DNA of 64,000 nucleotides from Edolisoma coerulescens (GCA_013397115.1 VWZW01006279.1:1075752-1139751); one strand, 5' to 3'; counted from the stretch's first letter, positions 38,461-51,628 are shown. Made by a program: numbers and translations. The notes: a model not told the origin generated them from the sequence alone.

Positions 38461-41400
38461 TGGTGATACCTGCAAATTTGCTAATGGTACACTCAATCCC
38501 CCCATCCAGATTATCACTAAAGATATTAAGCAAGATATATATAAACAGGAATACTTACAGTGTATGCAGTTATACAATTTTTCTTAATATCAGATATTTA
38601 GGATTAATTTGCTCTGTGTGTAAATATTGATCCAGTGATGGGTATCATCCCATTTTACAGAATTACTAACCTTGTTTAATACCTAAGTTTTTTGGGTGGA
38701 TAATGGTGGTGGTGTATTTAACAAGCTACATAATTTATGTCGCTGAACTGACTCCATCTCTACGAGCCTTTTCTTCCTTGTATTCCAAAAAGCATATCCA
38801 ATGTTCATACAGCTTCCGTGATCACTTCTGCCTCTGTAGCGAGGCAATACTTTGTACCCTGGTAAGATTAGACATGTGGAAACTGCAAAGCTTAAAGGAA
38901 AATAATGATTATGTTAAATTTTGCTTTCTTTATCCTTTGATTGTGAAAGATGATTATCACACAGATTCGAAGATAACGAAAATTTAGAAATCAGGGTCTA
39001 ACACATGTTTATTTCATTCTCTACTCTAGAATGGCAATTTGAAACACAAATGTGTTGTCATTCCTGACCACTGAAAGTGCTACTTTAGCTATTACTTCTG
39101 ACATGGCTTACTTCATAGTGTTTTTGTTGAGGGCTAAATGATCTTCTTATGAAGAAAAAATTATATGGCCTGGCCTTCCTCTCCTTAGGGAAGAAGATTG
39201 TGGCCAATAGTTTAAGATGTGTTGCTGGGCTTTCCTTTTGTCTCAGAAATTTTGATACTCAGTGGGAGCAATTCCTGTGTTTAATTTGGCTGCCAGTGTT
39301 GTAAGTAGTATAAATGGCATGGTGATGGAGAACGGTGTTAGAAATATTCAGAACACCCAGGTACAAGGTGTTGTGCAAGAAGCTAGGGAGATACAACTCA
39401 TCTTCAGAAGAAACACAGCTTCTCTGGCTGAGTGTCTTGGTGAAGCATCTCAATGTGAAAAGGCCACCTGTAGCACCTGCTCCCTATGCCCATCTTCCAC
39501 AGCAGCCAATTTCTTCATGAAGTGAAAGTCTTTGTGTTAATGGGAGTGTATGACAATGTAATGTGACTTTTGGAAGCGTTACAACAAGTTCTGAATGATA
39601 GATGAAATGAAAAATCCCTGTCTGGTGAAGAGAAAGCATGTACTGCTCCGGATGATACACTGCCAACAGTTCTAACAAGGGGCTCCTTCACAGATTTTCC
39701 ACCTCAATCAGCAATGCACTTGCTGTCCCCTGAGCAAAATCTCTCCTCTACTTTTTCTTTTCTGTACTAGCAAAGAAATATTCTTCAGCTTATAGCTTAC
39801 CCACTGCCTAAAATATTCAATAATCTTTCTCTGCTTCCAGTTGTGACAGTCTCTATAGGAAGCATCCTATCCTCATAAGTCATTCAGCTTGTTCAGGTAC
39901 TTTTACAGTAGTTTTACTCCATACACTGAGGGAGTGGGCAAACCCTAATCAGTGATCAAGTTGGTAATGTATAGCATCTGCTGATGTATACCATCAAGTT
40001 TGATGAAAAGGTTAGCAAGAAAATAAACAATAAGGCCAACTAAAGAGTAATCACCTAGTTTAAAATTTCCATTGCAACAGAAGAGGTTTTTTTAATACCG
40101 TCAAGCCCAAGCTGGTAGATATTGGCATGGAGAATGCAGTAAATCACATTTTGGAAAACAGTGGTTTATGGATGGACTTAGGTGCCATCATGGATAATTT
40201 CTTTAATTTTAATTTTTCCTGCTGTGTTGCGGCAAAAAAGGGGTACTGTGATCCATGAAAACCAGAAATATTTAGTACTGTTTGTAGGCTTCCTCATCAG
40301 GTGATGTGTCCTGTTCTAAGCTGTGCTGTAATGTGAATTAAAGACTGGAAAACAAACATCAGGATGAAGGGTGTCAAGAATTCAGAGTATTCACATAATT
40401 TGAGAGCAGGGCGAGAGGTCAGTCTGAAGAAGACACCTGACAGCAGAGGCTTTTCCACCTGGCTGACAGAAGCTGAAGTTCAGCTAATTCAGTCTTGAAA
40501 TAAGAAGCTGCTTTCTGGCTGCGAGGTCTGTTGATCATGAGAGCTCAAGCCTGGCCTGGACAGCTTGCCTTTCTCATCCCTTTCCTTTATGGGTAAGCAT
40601 TCAACTCAAAAGCTTATAGCCAGCAACTCCGCATTAAGACAATTAACAGACCCGGATTTCTCTGAAGATGATCAGGGCAGATTTCTTTTCATCTCCTCCC
40701 TTGCGCAAGGAACGAAGGTTTCTGTATGTGGCTTCCTTTCATTGTTATTAACTGCTTTCCCCTGCAGCACAAGAGATTGGCCAGAGCAGGAGATCTCTTT
40801 GTAGGTGGCACAGAGAGTGATTACAGATTGCCTTAGTTGGTTTGGGAGGGAATTTTCCCTGGGTCAGGTTGGCAGGCTCTGTGGATCTTTCACCTCATAT
40901 AGCATGAGGTGTGGTTCGTCTGCTAGGATCATTTGTGTACATCTCAGATGATTAATTCCTTGCCATTGCATGGCTTCCTCAGGCCTTGCCAACCCTGTGC
41001 TTGCAGCAGATAATTTTCTAAGCAGAGAAATGCTTTTCCCTCACTAAAGCCTTTGAGCATCAACTAGATGTTTTGGTTAAAATTAATGGTCTGTGAATAC
41101 ACAGTAGGTGCATCTCATATAATTTTTTGCCTTAAATTTTAGGAAATGATACCTATATATTCTGTCTGATTGGTTAAGACTTGGGGTGGTTATTTAAGAA
41201 TGTGTTCTTTTCTGTCTGAAAAATGGCCTGACTCCCTTAGAGGTCTTGTTCTGACAGCCTGAGAAAAATCTTACTCTCTATGGAGCAGATGTCCAGCTCG
41301 CTTTAGTTTAATTTCAAACAACAGTCAACATACACAGTTCAAATGGTGCATTTTCATGTGTAAAAACCATGCAATTCTATCAACTGATCTCAACTGAATG

Positions 41401-43897
41401 TACTGCCTGAAAGAATATCCTCTCCAGTGAGCTTTCTGGCTCTGTATGGAAACTACCAGCTCAAAAGTAAAGGTAACTCGCCTTAAGTGGTGTTCTGGTA
41501 GTTAAAGTAGCTCAGTAGCCAATGGATTCCTGTCTTGCTGTGTGCTGGTACCAGAGGAGCATCCTTTCTACAGTAGCTTTTTCCATGTCAGTGAAGTCAA
41601 CGAAGTATTCCTCAGTTTGAATTCTTTTTTCAGAAAGCATGCAATTTAGCCCTTAAGTCTGTCTACTTCAGCAAAATAACAAACCCTGCCTTCAAAATAT
41701 AGCCTTTGCAGCCTCAGGGGCCCTGTGATATACATGGCACAGAACCTGACCTGCTCTGTATGCAAGCATTTGTGAATGTTTCCATGGATAAGATTTAAGT
41801 ATAATATGTATTTTAAGAAAGCTTTTGCTTCACTGGAGCTAGAATTTCACCATACAGGTATATACAGGTGTGCAAAGACAATGTGTGCGTGAAATGTTAA
41901 GTCGAAGTTCTGTGATTTGTGAAATATGCAGCAGCACCACAGAAACAGACATCTAAGCAGCAGTGTTTGATAGTCTTTCACTTTCTGATCAAAACCAGAG
42001 ACATTTCAGGGTTTTTTTTTTGTGAAGGGGCCTTTGCAGGAACACCATAAGTAATCAAGATTTACTCTGTGCATATCAGGAGAAACTGTGCCACTTGCCC
42101 GTGTCTGGCTTCATCCTGTAAAGTGGAAAACAGCAGCAATTGTGTGACTCCATTCAAGTGCTATCTGTAGTTCTGCATCTTTCTTCTTTGCACCCCAAAC
42201 TAAAAACTTTCAAATAAAAATAACTGAAAACCAGAATACTGTATTTCTAAGCTGAATTGTCCTTAAAAATTCGAATGAGTCATTTAGATAACATTCACAA
42301 TACCAGCAGCTCCAGGGCACTTTAGAGAATACGTTTCAGCACAGAGACATTTGAAACAAAAATTGTAATGTTCTAAATGGAATTAGATGAGCAAAACCGT
42401 GTCATACAGAGATGAAATATAAATAAGTGCTTTAGGCCCACTCCATGAAAAATGTATGTGCTTTTTGAAAAGCATTTTTCTTCTGCAATGTTTTAATTTC
42501 TGTAGAAACCAGTGGTTGGTTGTGAGTTGTTTTTGTTGTGTTTTCTTTTTTTCTTCCTAGTGCATTCTCCCAGAATGTGCTTTTGCCACTCCATAAAGCC
42601 TTCTTTCTACTAAATGTCTGTCTCTCTATTAAGCCCCCAAGGAACTGTACAAGCCAAAGGCAGATGGAAACAATAGGCATTCCGTGTTCAAACGTACAAT
42701 CTACAGAAAGTTCATTTGTCAAAAGTCTGAAGAACACTTCCAAGGAAGCTGCTTCATAAACAACATCCACATGGGGCAGATCTGACTTGTGCTACCACTT
42801 TTCATGCCCACATTCCATAAGAATTTAATAGGATGTTTACTCTTCAATTAATAGTTAAAGCAACATTTACATAATCTTGTTCCAAATCCCAGTCTCATTT
42901 CTTCTTTCCTTCCCCTCCCACCCTACATTTTCAATCTCTTCATCTTTTACATGCACTGACTACTTTCCTTATTTTTATTGAAGACTTATCCTAGCACCTC
43001 TATTAAGAGCAAATCAGTCTCAGACATCTTGACGTCTTTTTTTCCTTAGACTTTTTGAACTCTATTTTTGTACCTGTTGGAGTTGAGCTCCTCCACTGGT
43101 GAGTATGCAAATCCCACCATGGTATCAGTCTTTGAGATATCAATAACTAATGCCAGTATTGTTGTGCTGAAAGTTAATCTAACCTTCTGACTCATGCCTG
43201 GAAGACAAAAGTTGCTCTGGTTGGTGCTGTCTAGAAGACAGCATACCTGCATTTTAAAGCTCTAATTACCTAGGGTAAAGGTTTGCCTTCATTCCTTGGC
43301 ATTGTATTAATTAGATATTTTTAATGTGATTAAGATGCTGATTCTCTAAAGCTGTGAAATCACTTTGTCTCCCATGGACTTCAACAGCTTCCCTGATCAG
43401 ACCTCAGATTAGGGGCAAGGAAAACAAAGACTTGGTCAATACCTGGATATAGGAACCCTGCTTTGAGTACCCATCAATATCTGAACTTGTTCAGGAGTAA
43501 TCCAGAGCTGAGACCAGCAGAGCTGAAAAGATATCAGCCAGCTATTCTACCCAAGCACCTTCTGAATACATAGATTGTCAAAATAGGCAGGTGATTCAGA
43601 GGTCTCTCATCACATAAATGGTAGTAACCAGTGTCACTGTTGTACTAGGAACAGCGACAAATGACACTGATTCTAGTCCAAGGAGAAAAGGAATTATTTA
43701 TTTAATTTACAAACTGGTTTTATATCTTAGTTTGCTTGAATGGCAGAAGGCCATTGGTCCCTGACCATCCACTTCTTTAGAATGATTGGTTAGATCTTAT
43801 AACACCCATTTCAAAATATTTTTCTGGTCAGTTTCACAACAATCCTGCACCTGCAAGATAAAAGGAATAGTTTACAGAAACTTCTGTTTTCCACCAG

Positions 43898-43931
43898 TGT
43901 CTGTGAGAAAGTAAAGACTCTCTCACAGACA
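43898..43931. repeat. Perfect inverted repeat, 11-bp arms, 12-nt loop
   Basis: TGTCTGTGAGA at 43898-43908 pairs exactly with TCTCACAGACA at 43921-43931. A smaller perfect hairpin, ACAGAA/TTCTGT, lies just upstream at about 43874-43887. No function is visible. Confidence 0.75.
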
Positions 43932-45031
43932 GAGGCAGAAAGCTGGAAAATCTTTCTGCAACCCAGGTTTCAGCGTCCACAATCCAGCTTCTGTATTAGG
44001 TAAATTTGAATTTACCTAGGACACACAAATTCTGTACCTGGTGCTTAAAATAGCAGGTAGTAGTTTCTGGTGCCAAAGCAAGATGATTAAATTGTGATAT
44101 TAGAAAATTAGTCAGCCACCAAATGCAAGATTCAATTTTGATTCTGTACTTAATCAATGGCCATTTATTGCTCTGCAAAATAATGAAGTGTTGGAAGGTG
44201 ACTGAAACCAGAGGTATATTACACATACTTGTACACATAATCTAGCACTAAAAAATGCATAACCGATTCTTATCCTCTAGATTTCAAAAACAGCATTTGC
44301 AAATAATAGACCTGAAAGAGTAAAAACCACCCCAGAAGAGTGGAAGCTACTCAATGGCATCTTACTATGTGACAAAGATTTCTGCCCAAGAGATATCAAA
44401 TTCATCTGAATAAGCCATTAGTGAGACCTTGGATTTCTCCCTCTCCTGAGCTGCATGGAGGTGCAGGGGTGTGAATGAGCATGAAACCAATGGCATGTTG
44501 ACAGCTTTGGGTAAGGTTTCTCTGAAGGAAGTACTTGCCTCAGACACTAAGGTCACCAGTAAATTTTTGTCTATTAGGACTATGGAAGTTGTTGGCTTTT
44601 CAAAGTTTGACCAGTGCAAGAAGAGAAGTTGCAGCCTCATCCATGTGTAATGTTGGGTAGAAGCACAGACTGGATGTGGTTTTTAAATGGATCCGTGTCT
44701 CTTCATGGCAGCTGCTATGTGTGTTTATGGCTGTCACAGGAGCTTTCACCTGCCAGACTTGGGGCCAGAAAGCTCCACCTGGAAGATGCTGACACAGTCT
44801 ATGTGTTTCATTGCCCTCTGGTGGCATGTCCACCAGAGCAGGAGGCTGTTGCTGCTCCCAGTTGCAGGAGTCTGTGCTGCTTGTGTAAGAGAAGCAGGTG
44901 CTACAGGAAGCTAAGAAAAATCCAGCAAGTATCAGTCAGGGTCTTATTTTTTGGGAATTGTTGTATGCTGTTGCTTTAGTTTATTGCAAGGGTTGTAAAA
45001 GAAAATCAGTGAGCTAAAGTCTGCTACCAGT

Positions 45032-45098
45032 TATCCCTGTGCAAATCCAGACTTATGCTGCAGCCAGACTCAGCAGTCTGGATTTATACCTGTGCAAA
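45032..45098. repeat. Nested direct and inverted repeats
   Basis: AAATCCAGACT (45043-45053) is the exact reverse complement of AGTCTGGATTT (45075-45085). A second copy of CCAGACT at 45064-45070 can also pair with the right arm over 7 bases with a 4-base loop. The whole structure is bracketed by a direct repeat, TATCCCTGTGCAAA (45032-45045) and TATACCTGTGCAAA (45085-45098), which differs at one base. This could be a template-switch replication product or a tiny inserted hairpin; it has no coding content. Confidence 0.7.
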
Positions 45099-47208
45099 AA
45101 GAGTTGGAAACTGACTTGAAAAGACAGGGAAACCTTTAAACTGCTTGACTATTACTACAGCAAAGTTATGAGTTTGCCCTTGCGGCCCAGAGGTAGCCTC
45201 TTAGAGCACAAGGAAGAAAAGAAAATTCTCAGTAATAATCCAAGTGCATTCAGTACGCTATGGTCACTGAAGCCAATATTCAAGTGGGCTGAATCTAGAA
45301 CCTCTTCTGTAATAGCCACCATCTGGACTCTTGAGGCTGGGCACCTCACCTCCAAGGTGCCACAGCCTTAAATCACTTACAGCCCTTGACGCCTTACACT
45401 GGATTTTAGCAGGAGAGGTCATCTGCCTCTTTCAGTTGTGCTGGTATTAGTACAGTCAACCTATGTTTACACCTATGGATCTGCTGTCTGAGATGCAGGA
45501 GAATAATAGCATTACACTGTAAACCATTGCTTTTTCATTCTTGCTAGAAATGGTTCTGAGGAGAGAAATACTCTGAAAGGGAGTGACAGTAATGGAATCA
45601 GATACTGTAGTTTATGTTGGTTCGTTGACTTCGTTGTCTACGTATATATTATGGATCATTTGCATGTCTGTGACATTTTTATAGGTGGGGAAGAAGTCAA
45701 ATCTATTTAAGTGTGCTTCCAGGAATAGGTCTTTACAACCCATGGCAAAAGCATGGTAGGAAGTAATCCAGAGAAACAATGCTTTTTCCATTTATGCTGA
45801 AAGTTTTTTGTCTCCCCAAGGTTATCTGTTATCAGAAAGAAGTCCAGATCGGGAGAGGCAATGGAGAATTTTCTTTGTGGATTGTTTGTATCTCAGTTAC
45901 TTTTACTTGCATTTGTCATGGAATATATTAAAGTAGTCATATTGCAGAGTCCACACAGCATGTCAGCTTTGAGACAAGCACTCTGAAATGTGCTCACAGA
46001 TGATAAATTGCACACTATGTCAACTACATCTTTGTCATGAGATTCTGTTTTCTATTTATAGTTGAAATGAAACACTTGAGAAAATTCTAAACCAAAGCAA
46101 TTTCACAGAAATCTCGTAAATTTTTCCTTATGTGTATATCAGTGAAAAGACCCTCCTGTGCTATCTCTTTGCTCTGTGGGATTCCAACAATCAACTTCTG
46201 AGATCAAAGTAGGATGCTCTCAAGATTATGAAACTTATAATGTGTCCATGTAATCTAGCTGGTGTGCCTTTGGAGTATGTTCCCTTTCAAATGTTAAGGA
46301 GAAAGAGCACGTAACCATAGCAGAGTGCAAATACACACAAAATTTGATACAGTTTTTGGATCAAAACCCGTTATCTCCGTAAGAGAAGAGATTATTTAGT
46401 TACTTCTTTGGCTTGTTGTGCTAGTTTTGTTTGAAGCTGTCTGTAAAGTACTTTGCTTTTGTTTCACCCTCTTTCCAGGATGAATATTTTTCATTTATGC
46501 ATCTTAAACACATAATCTGTTGCAACGGAGTTGTGGGTAGCAAAAACGGGAAAAAAGCACTAGGTATGCTTTGCAGCTAGAAATGCTGCTCTGGTTTGTT
46601 GAGGTTTCTTTTTCTTTTTTCCTCTGATTACAGCAGCCTACTTAAGGAAAAGCATGTCTGGATAGCAGTTATGGTGCACTTTGATGGGACAAAAGCTCAC
46701 ACTGGCCTAGACAGGGCAGGATATTCCATAATCTGCTGAATTATTATTTAAGGTAAGTAGCCCTTGTAATGGCTTCCTTCTACCTTGGGCACTCACGTCT
46801 TCATGGACAGAAAGTGCAAGGAAAGTTTCTCAGAGAGAATCATCCAAGCAATGATGGTAAAGTACATGCAGGAGAGAGGAACTGGTCAGTATCCTCTGTA
46901 TGGGATTTAAAAAAGAGCTTGCTTGAGAAAGAACTTGTAACTGTCTGCATGGTGAACAGAGCATTTTTCCAGGAAGATCCAGGATCCAGATATCTAAACT
47001 CCACATCCTGGGGAAGCCTAGAGCAAGAGCAAGTTACAGCTTCCTTGCAGTTGTGGAAGTAGTTTTGTATGTGATACCCATAGAAGTATTTTCATTTCTG
47101 TGGCCTTTGTGGCTTTCCTTTATTACTTATGGGCTTCTCAAAGTATTCCTTCTGCCCAGTTCTCCCTTCCTAAATCTAAGAGGCGATTTGGCAGTTTATT
47201 CCAGATTT

Positions 47209-47235
47209 GTGTGTATATATATATGTATTTATATA
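47209..47235. repeat. Short TG/TA simple repeat
   Basis: A GTGTGTATATATATATGT run followed by further TA units. This is an ordinary short dinucleotide repeat. Confidence 0.8.
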
Positions 47236-50100
47236 ACTGATTTGAAAAGCGTCTCTTTCTTGAACACTAGAATGGCCTGTGAACCTGAAGATATTGATAC
47301 TTTTTCAAAATATGTGTTCCTACTTCTGACTCAGCTCTAAAACTGTAGTTTTAGAAGAGAGAGATCTTGGATTTAAATTCCCTTCAGCTCTGTAACCTTA
47401 GCCATCCATTGATCAGAGTGCCATGGTCTAGTTTAGAAGTACATTTGTGGGGCATTGACTGAAAAAGAAACCATTGCAACATCAGTGTACCAATCTGGAA
47501 AGGTTAAGACAGTTACTGAGACTCAGTTTGACTGGAAAGGTAATTGATGGTATTTAGCAACATCTTTGCAAACAGTGAGCTAATAACTTGTGTCCTGTCT
47601 TGCAAGATGCTGCATCAAGTGTCTTTCTTTAAAAATTGTCTTATGAAGGAAGAGATCTTTAAAAGCTACATATAAAAAAAGAATCCTGATGTTAAGTTAA
47701 TAAGATCACCAAAGAGAACATAAAATCAATTTTCCTTGTTTAGAGTCAGTACCATAAAAACAGTTTGGCCTTTTTTTATAATTTCTTTTCTCTCTTCTCT
47801 CCTTACTCATCTCTGGCTCTTTCCTTCTGTTCCTGTTCAATACACTTGCTCTATGCTCTCTTCTTTCATATTTTGGATGACCTCAGAAAGTGAACCTCCC
47901 TCCATGGCACATTGGGTTTGCTCATACTGCCAGTTTTCTGCCAGCATTATGCTTAATCAGGCAGCTTCCTCCTCTGCGACTGGTCTGTCCTGTTTAACTA
48001 AATCTTTTCACCCAGAGCAGAAATAGTGTTTTGCTTAAATGGTGTGTTGGCAGAGATTACTAAAGATATCTGTCTGGATGCTGATGTGATATGCACTTGG
48101 GTCAGCAGCTTTAACTTTTACTAGATGGCTTTGTTGTTAGCTCATTTCTTTAAAATACTTGACTGTTGTATTTGCAGTGATGAAAAATAAGCTAACTAGC
48201 ATCAGGCTCCAAAACTGTTGTGGGGGGAGGGTTACCCACTTGAAAACAAGCAAGAAGTCTTACAAATATTTGGACTGATTAATTCACCAGCTTTTCTTTA
48301 CAGAGCTCTATTGTGCTATAAAGCCATTCATTGATCAAGAGAGTACATTGTCCATTTAGTTACTGTTTTGTATCTTGTGTCAAACAAAAGACACTGCCTC
48401 CTACAACAGTAACAGCTGAATATTTTCACTGCTCATGCAGTTTCCTCTTCTAGCTGCTGGATCATCAAAAATTCTAATCAACTCTGATCTAACGCAAAGT
48501 ACTACATGGCATTCATCATCTGTTTTAGCCTTTAATGCACCATGGAGGTTTTAATCAAAGGTATGCAACCATTAGCAAAAAAGAAAGACAAGAATTATGA
48601 TGGTGTCCTAAGCAGAGCTCTTAAGCCAACATCACAGGCAGCAGATGAGTTCACCTCCCCCTGCTGAGTAGAAATACAGGAGAAAAAGATGGGTCTTTTT
48701 TGAAATAATTGCAGGAGAGCACCACTGAGGTTTCAGGGCCATGACTTCTGTTGTTTTCTCTCAGTACTAACTGCTAAGACTTATTTGCTTGGCTTTCCTG
48801 AATATTGAAAACAAATGTTGGCACTGTTGCCTTGGTGTAGGGGGGTTGCTGGATCATCTACTCAGTTCAGCGTACGCCTGTGTCTTGTACTGTTACCAGA
48901 GGGAGCCAAGGGGATTGGCAGTGACTGGCAAAAGAGCCCAGCGCCTTCCTTGTGGCAGACAGGGCTTTGGGCCTCTCACCTCCTTCTAAGAAAACTCCAT
49001 TAGTCACCTCTCCTCTGTTCCTTAAATGCAGGACTAGCAGTGTCACTGTTGGATTCTGGGTAGAATTAGATCCATGTGCTCTTCTTCCATGCAAGCAGCA
49101 AACTTATCCTGCTTCTCCTGCATTTGGCCTCTATTCCAGCACCTCTTGCTTCCCTGCTTGTTTAACCAGAGATCAATATCCATCCCTAACAGGATGGCAA
49201 GCAGCCTCCCCCTGCCTTTCCCTGACTCATTACTCACAAAGCACCAGGGTTTCATTTGACTGTAAGGATACGTATTCTACACCACGTCAAGCGGTTTCTC
49301 CTCCTGCTTTCCCACCCACACCAGCCCAATAAATCACAGCCAAATAGCAACCAGACACTAGCATGGTGTCAGGCTTTGAATCCAGATTGGCATGAGGAAC
49401 AGGCACTGGTTCATATTGCAAAATTGTTTCATTTCTGCCTAACTGAGGGAAGGGTGAAAGTAGTCTTTTTGGGGAGGGGAACAGGCTGTGGACACAGTAG
49501 TGTTATCTTTCTCCTACCACGTGAACTCATGAATGCCACCTTGCTGGAAGTGGCTCGGGTGAGGGTGGCAGACCTGGCACTCCCTCATGTGTCCTGAGCA
49601 ATTCTATCGGATTTGAGGATTCACTGCCCTAAGAAAACTGCAGTTGTTTTCTCGTCCTTCCCCATTGCCCACTTCTTCCTTGGTTCTGGTATTGGCAGAG
49701 CTGTTTCAAGTCCTGGCTTAAGAAGAAGTGGTTGTGACCTGTGCCAGCTTGTAGAGTTTCCTTGAAGCCATGATGGCAACAGGGAACAAAGCTACATATC
49801 GTTCTTTGGCTGTGCCCCACATAGCTGGTATGGGCAGAGCTGACATTTACCCAGGGAGTGACAATTTAAATGAGTGATCTGGAGGCCTTTGGGCTTGTGA
49901 ATCCATGCAAACGGTGTGTGGGTGGAATTCCTCTTGAGGCCAGCTCACGCAGGGTATGAACTTTGTGAATTATGTTGACTTTGGGGTATGCCGGAGAATT
50001 TCCCCATGCCGTGGCAAATGTAGAGTACTTTTTGTGGGCTCAAATCCCCCTTTTAAATCATTACCACTAGCTGGAGTTGGCTCTGGTCAGACATTAAAGA

Positions 50101-50342
50101 TCAGCCTTCCTAACGTGTTGTCTGGGGGCCGATTCTGCTCGTGTGCTTTGTTTGTTGCGCAGCTGCGGGTGGGGGACAGGGCTCAGTGGGACGCCATGTG
50201 TGCCTGCCTGCATCAGCTCCCATGTTCAGCCTCCTGCCAGATGGAGGTCCCAGGCGTGCCTGGGCTTTCACACTAGCAGAAACCCTATGTAAATTGCTGG
50301 CTTTGATTTCCACGTGGCCTTTAATGTGCAACATGTGCGTCG
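50101..50342. other. Second CpG-enriched, GC-rich patch
   Basis: I count ten CpG in 50101-50342. For 50101-50340 I count 64 C and 72 G (57% GC) and nine CpG, an observed/expected ratio near 0.5. That is below the usual island threshold but well above the rest of the window by eye. Open frames of 60-106 codons overlap it on both strands, with no recognised product and no clear splice sites. It may be a weak promoter or enhancer, an exon, or simply a GC-rich local patch. Confidence 0.4.
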
Positions 50343-51628
50343 TTAAATGACCACCTCTGGCAAAAGCTTAATTTGGTTGGGGGTGGGAGGAATGGATGCT
50401 TTAAATCTACCTGTGCTTCCTGTGTCTGGCCTGTGCCCAGTTATGCATGGGAGCCAGAGATTTTCCACAGCACCAAACAGTGCGATTATATTTCCAATTT
50501 CCTATTTAACTAGGCTAAAAAATAAATAAGTTCCTGTTGTTTTAACCCAGGTAGGTCATTTGCTTTACCCAATTTCCAAGTATTGGTTCATCATTTCAGT
50601 GTATTGTTGTGGGTTCCAGAGGTGGATAATCAGCAGCGCAGTGTTGTAAGGATCTGGTTCCAGGTCACAGACAAGTAATGAAAAAACAGCAGTCACTGAG
50701 GATTTGATTTACACACTGCAATGACTATGTGATAGCCCCTTTTGTGAGGAAGAAAGTGTCCCTCTGGAGACCACATTCTAACCAGTAGCAAACATTCAAG
50801 CTCCCTGGTGCTTCAGATGTCAATTATACCAAAGCCTCTTATTGTATAATGCAGGTTTGTTATAATAATACTGTCTGAGGCAGCAATAATAATGTTGAAT
50901 GAATTTTCAAACAGTGGAGATGGGAGGGGGAGGTTGATCAATACGGCACTAATGATGGCCTTGTCTTTCACTGAAATAATTGTGATAGGGTTTATAGCAC
51001 TTCCTTCCTATACCATGCTGTGCAGCAGTGTTAGTTTACTGCCTGCTGTTATTGCTTTTGTATAAAAAGGTGTTAAAAAGAAACGTCTGTCAAGTTTTAA
51101 GGCTGTGAGTCTTTTTTAATGCAGCAAGGTTGTTCTAGGCAAGATGGTCTGAGGATATGAAAGGTACAATGTTCACAGGGAGAAGTGAAATCTTTTATTC
51201 GACACACTGACACAGTGAGGAATAAAGAAGCTTTTGGGCTCAGAAACCAGTAGTAAAGTCCCAATTTTTATAGCAGATTACTCATATTTTATCATAAAGG
51301 TGCCATTGGAAGGACAGATTTTTTTTTTCAAGCGGACTCATTCTGCTATTTGGATATACAAAGGTGTCTGCTTTAAAAGGAAATGTGAGTTCTTGAACAC
51401 ATAAGAGTACGAAAGAAAAGCTCTCTGGCACCCTATTTATGTGACCCTATTTCTCGCCTGATGAATATGTGGGGTCTTCTCTGGTATTCCACCATGTGTA
51501 TAGCATGCATACTAAGACCTGTTGGACCTATAGGAAGTCACATCCTTGTGTATTCCTGAATGTTGGTGGAGAAAGCAGAGAAAACTCTATGAAGGAAGAA
51601 GATAACAGTATACTGGAAGTTTAGTGTT
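50343..51628. other. Gene-free AT-rich stretch, possibly conserved
   Basis: No gene. The segment 50690-51125 has a complex, repeat-free AT-rich composition with several ATTA and TAAT cores and a few short homopolymers. That texture reminds me of vertebrate conserved non-coding elements. This is an impression only, since no alignment is available. Confidence 0.4.

Larger units (their letters stand above)
37364..38545 (-). mobile_element. CR1 LINE, 5'-truncated, dead, interrupted
   Basis: CR1 is a non-LTR retrotransposon whose second frame encodes an endonuclease and reverse transcriptase. This minus-strand copy keeps only the end of the RT frame and the 3' untranslated tail, about 935 bp once the insertion is removed. 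Read from 38545 leftwards, the translation gives a decayed LFNIFI block, then FAGITK at about 38476-38458, where active CR1 has FADDTK. The catalytic aspartate pair is therefore lost. Next come LQGDLDRLEQWAG (near 38175), LRRDLITLYN (about 37705-37676) and RFRLDIRN with FFTEKV (37579 onward). The 3' end at 37364 is ACAGAATTACAGAATC, the reverse complement of the CR1 terminal repeats. In-frame stops and frameshifts confirm it is inactive. The 240-codon plus-strand frame over this region (37865-38587) is an antisense shadow. A foreign block interrupts it at 38214-38460. Confidence 0.95.
38546..50100. other. Gene-free stretch, GC rising toward its right end
   Basis: No recognisable gene or transposon in about 11.5 kb. 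Pyrimidine-rich stretches lie near 42900 and 47770. Two unusual hairpin structures are at 43898-43931 and 45032-45098, and a TA/TG run is at 47209-47235. From about 48.8 kb the GC content rises (37 of 60 bases in the line starting 48901) and open frames up to 126 codons become more frequent in several frames, none with a recognised product. Confidence 0.6.

Noticed and set aside
37865..38587. Longest open frame in the window, 240 codons, plus strand
   Set aside because: It lies antisense to the CR1 copy and runs through the inserted block; its proline- and cysteine-rich translation is a by-product of the CR1 sequence, which is coding on the other strand.
40840..40920. Possible retrovirus LTR-like stretch
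   Set aside because: A vague resemblance only; no TG...CA ends, target duplication or polyadenylation signal could be placed.
48952..49597. Two overlapping plus-strand frames of 126 and 113 codons
   Set aside because: Different frames overlapping in a GC-richer zone where stops are rarer; neither translation is recognised.
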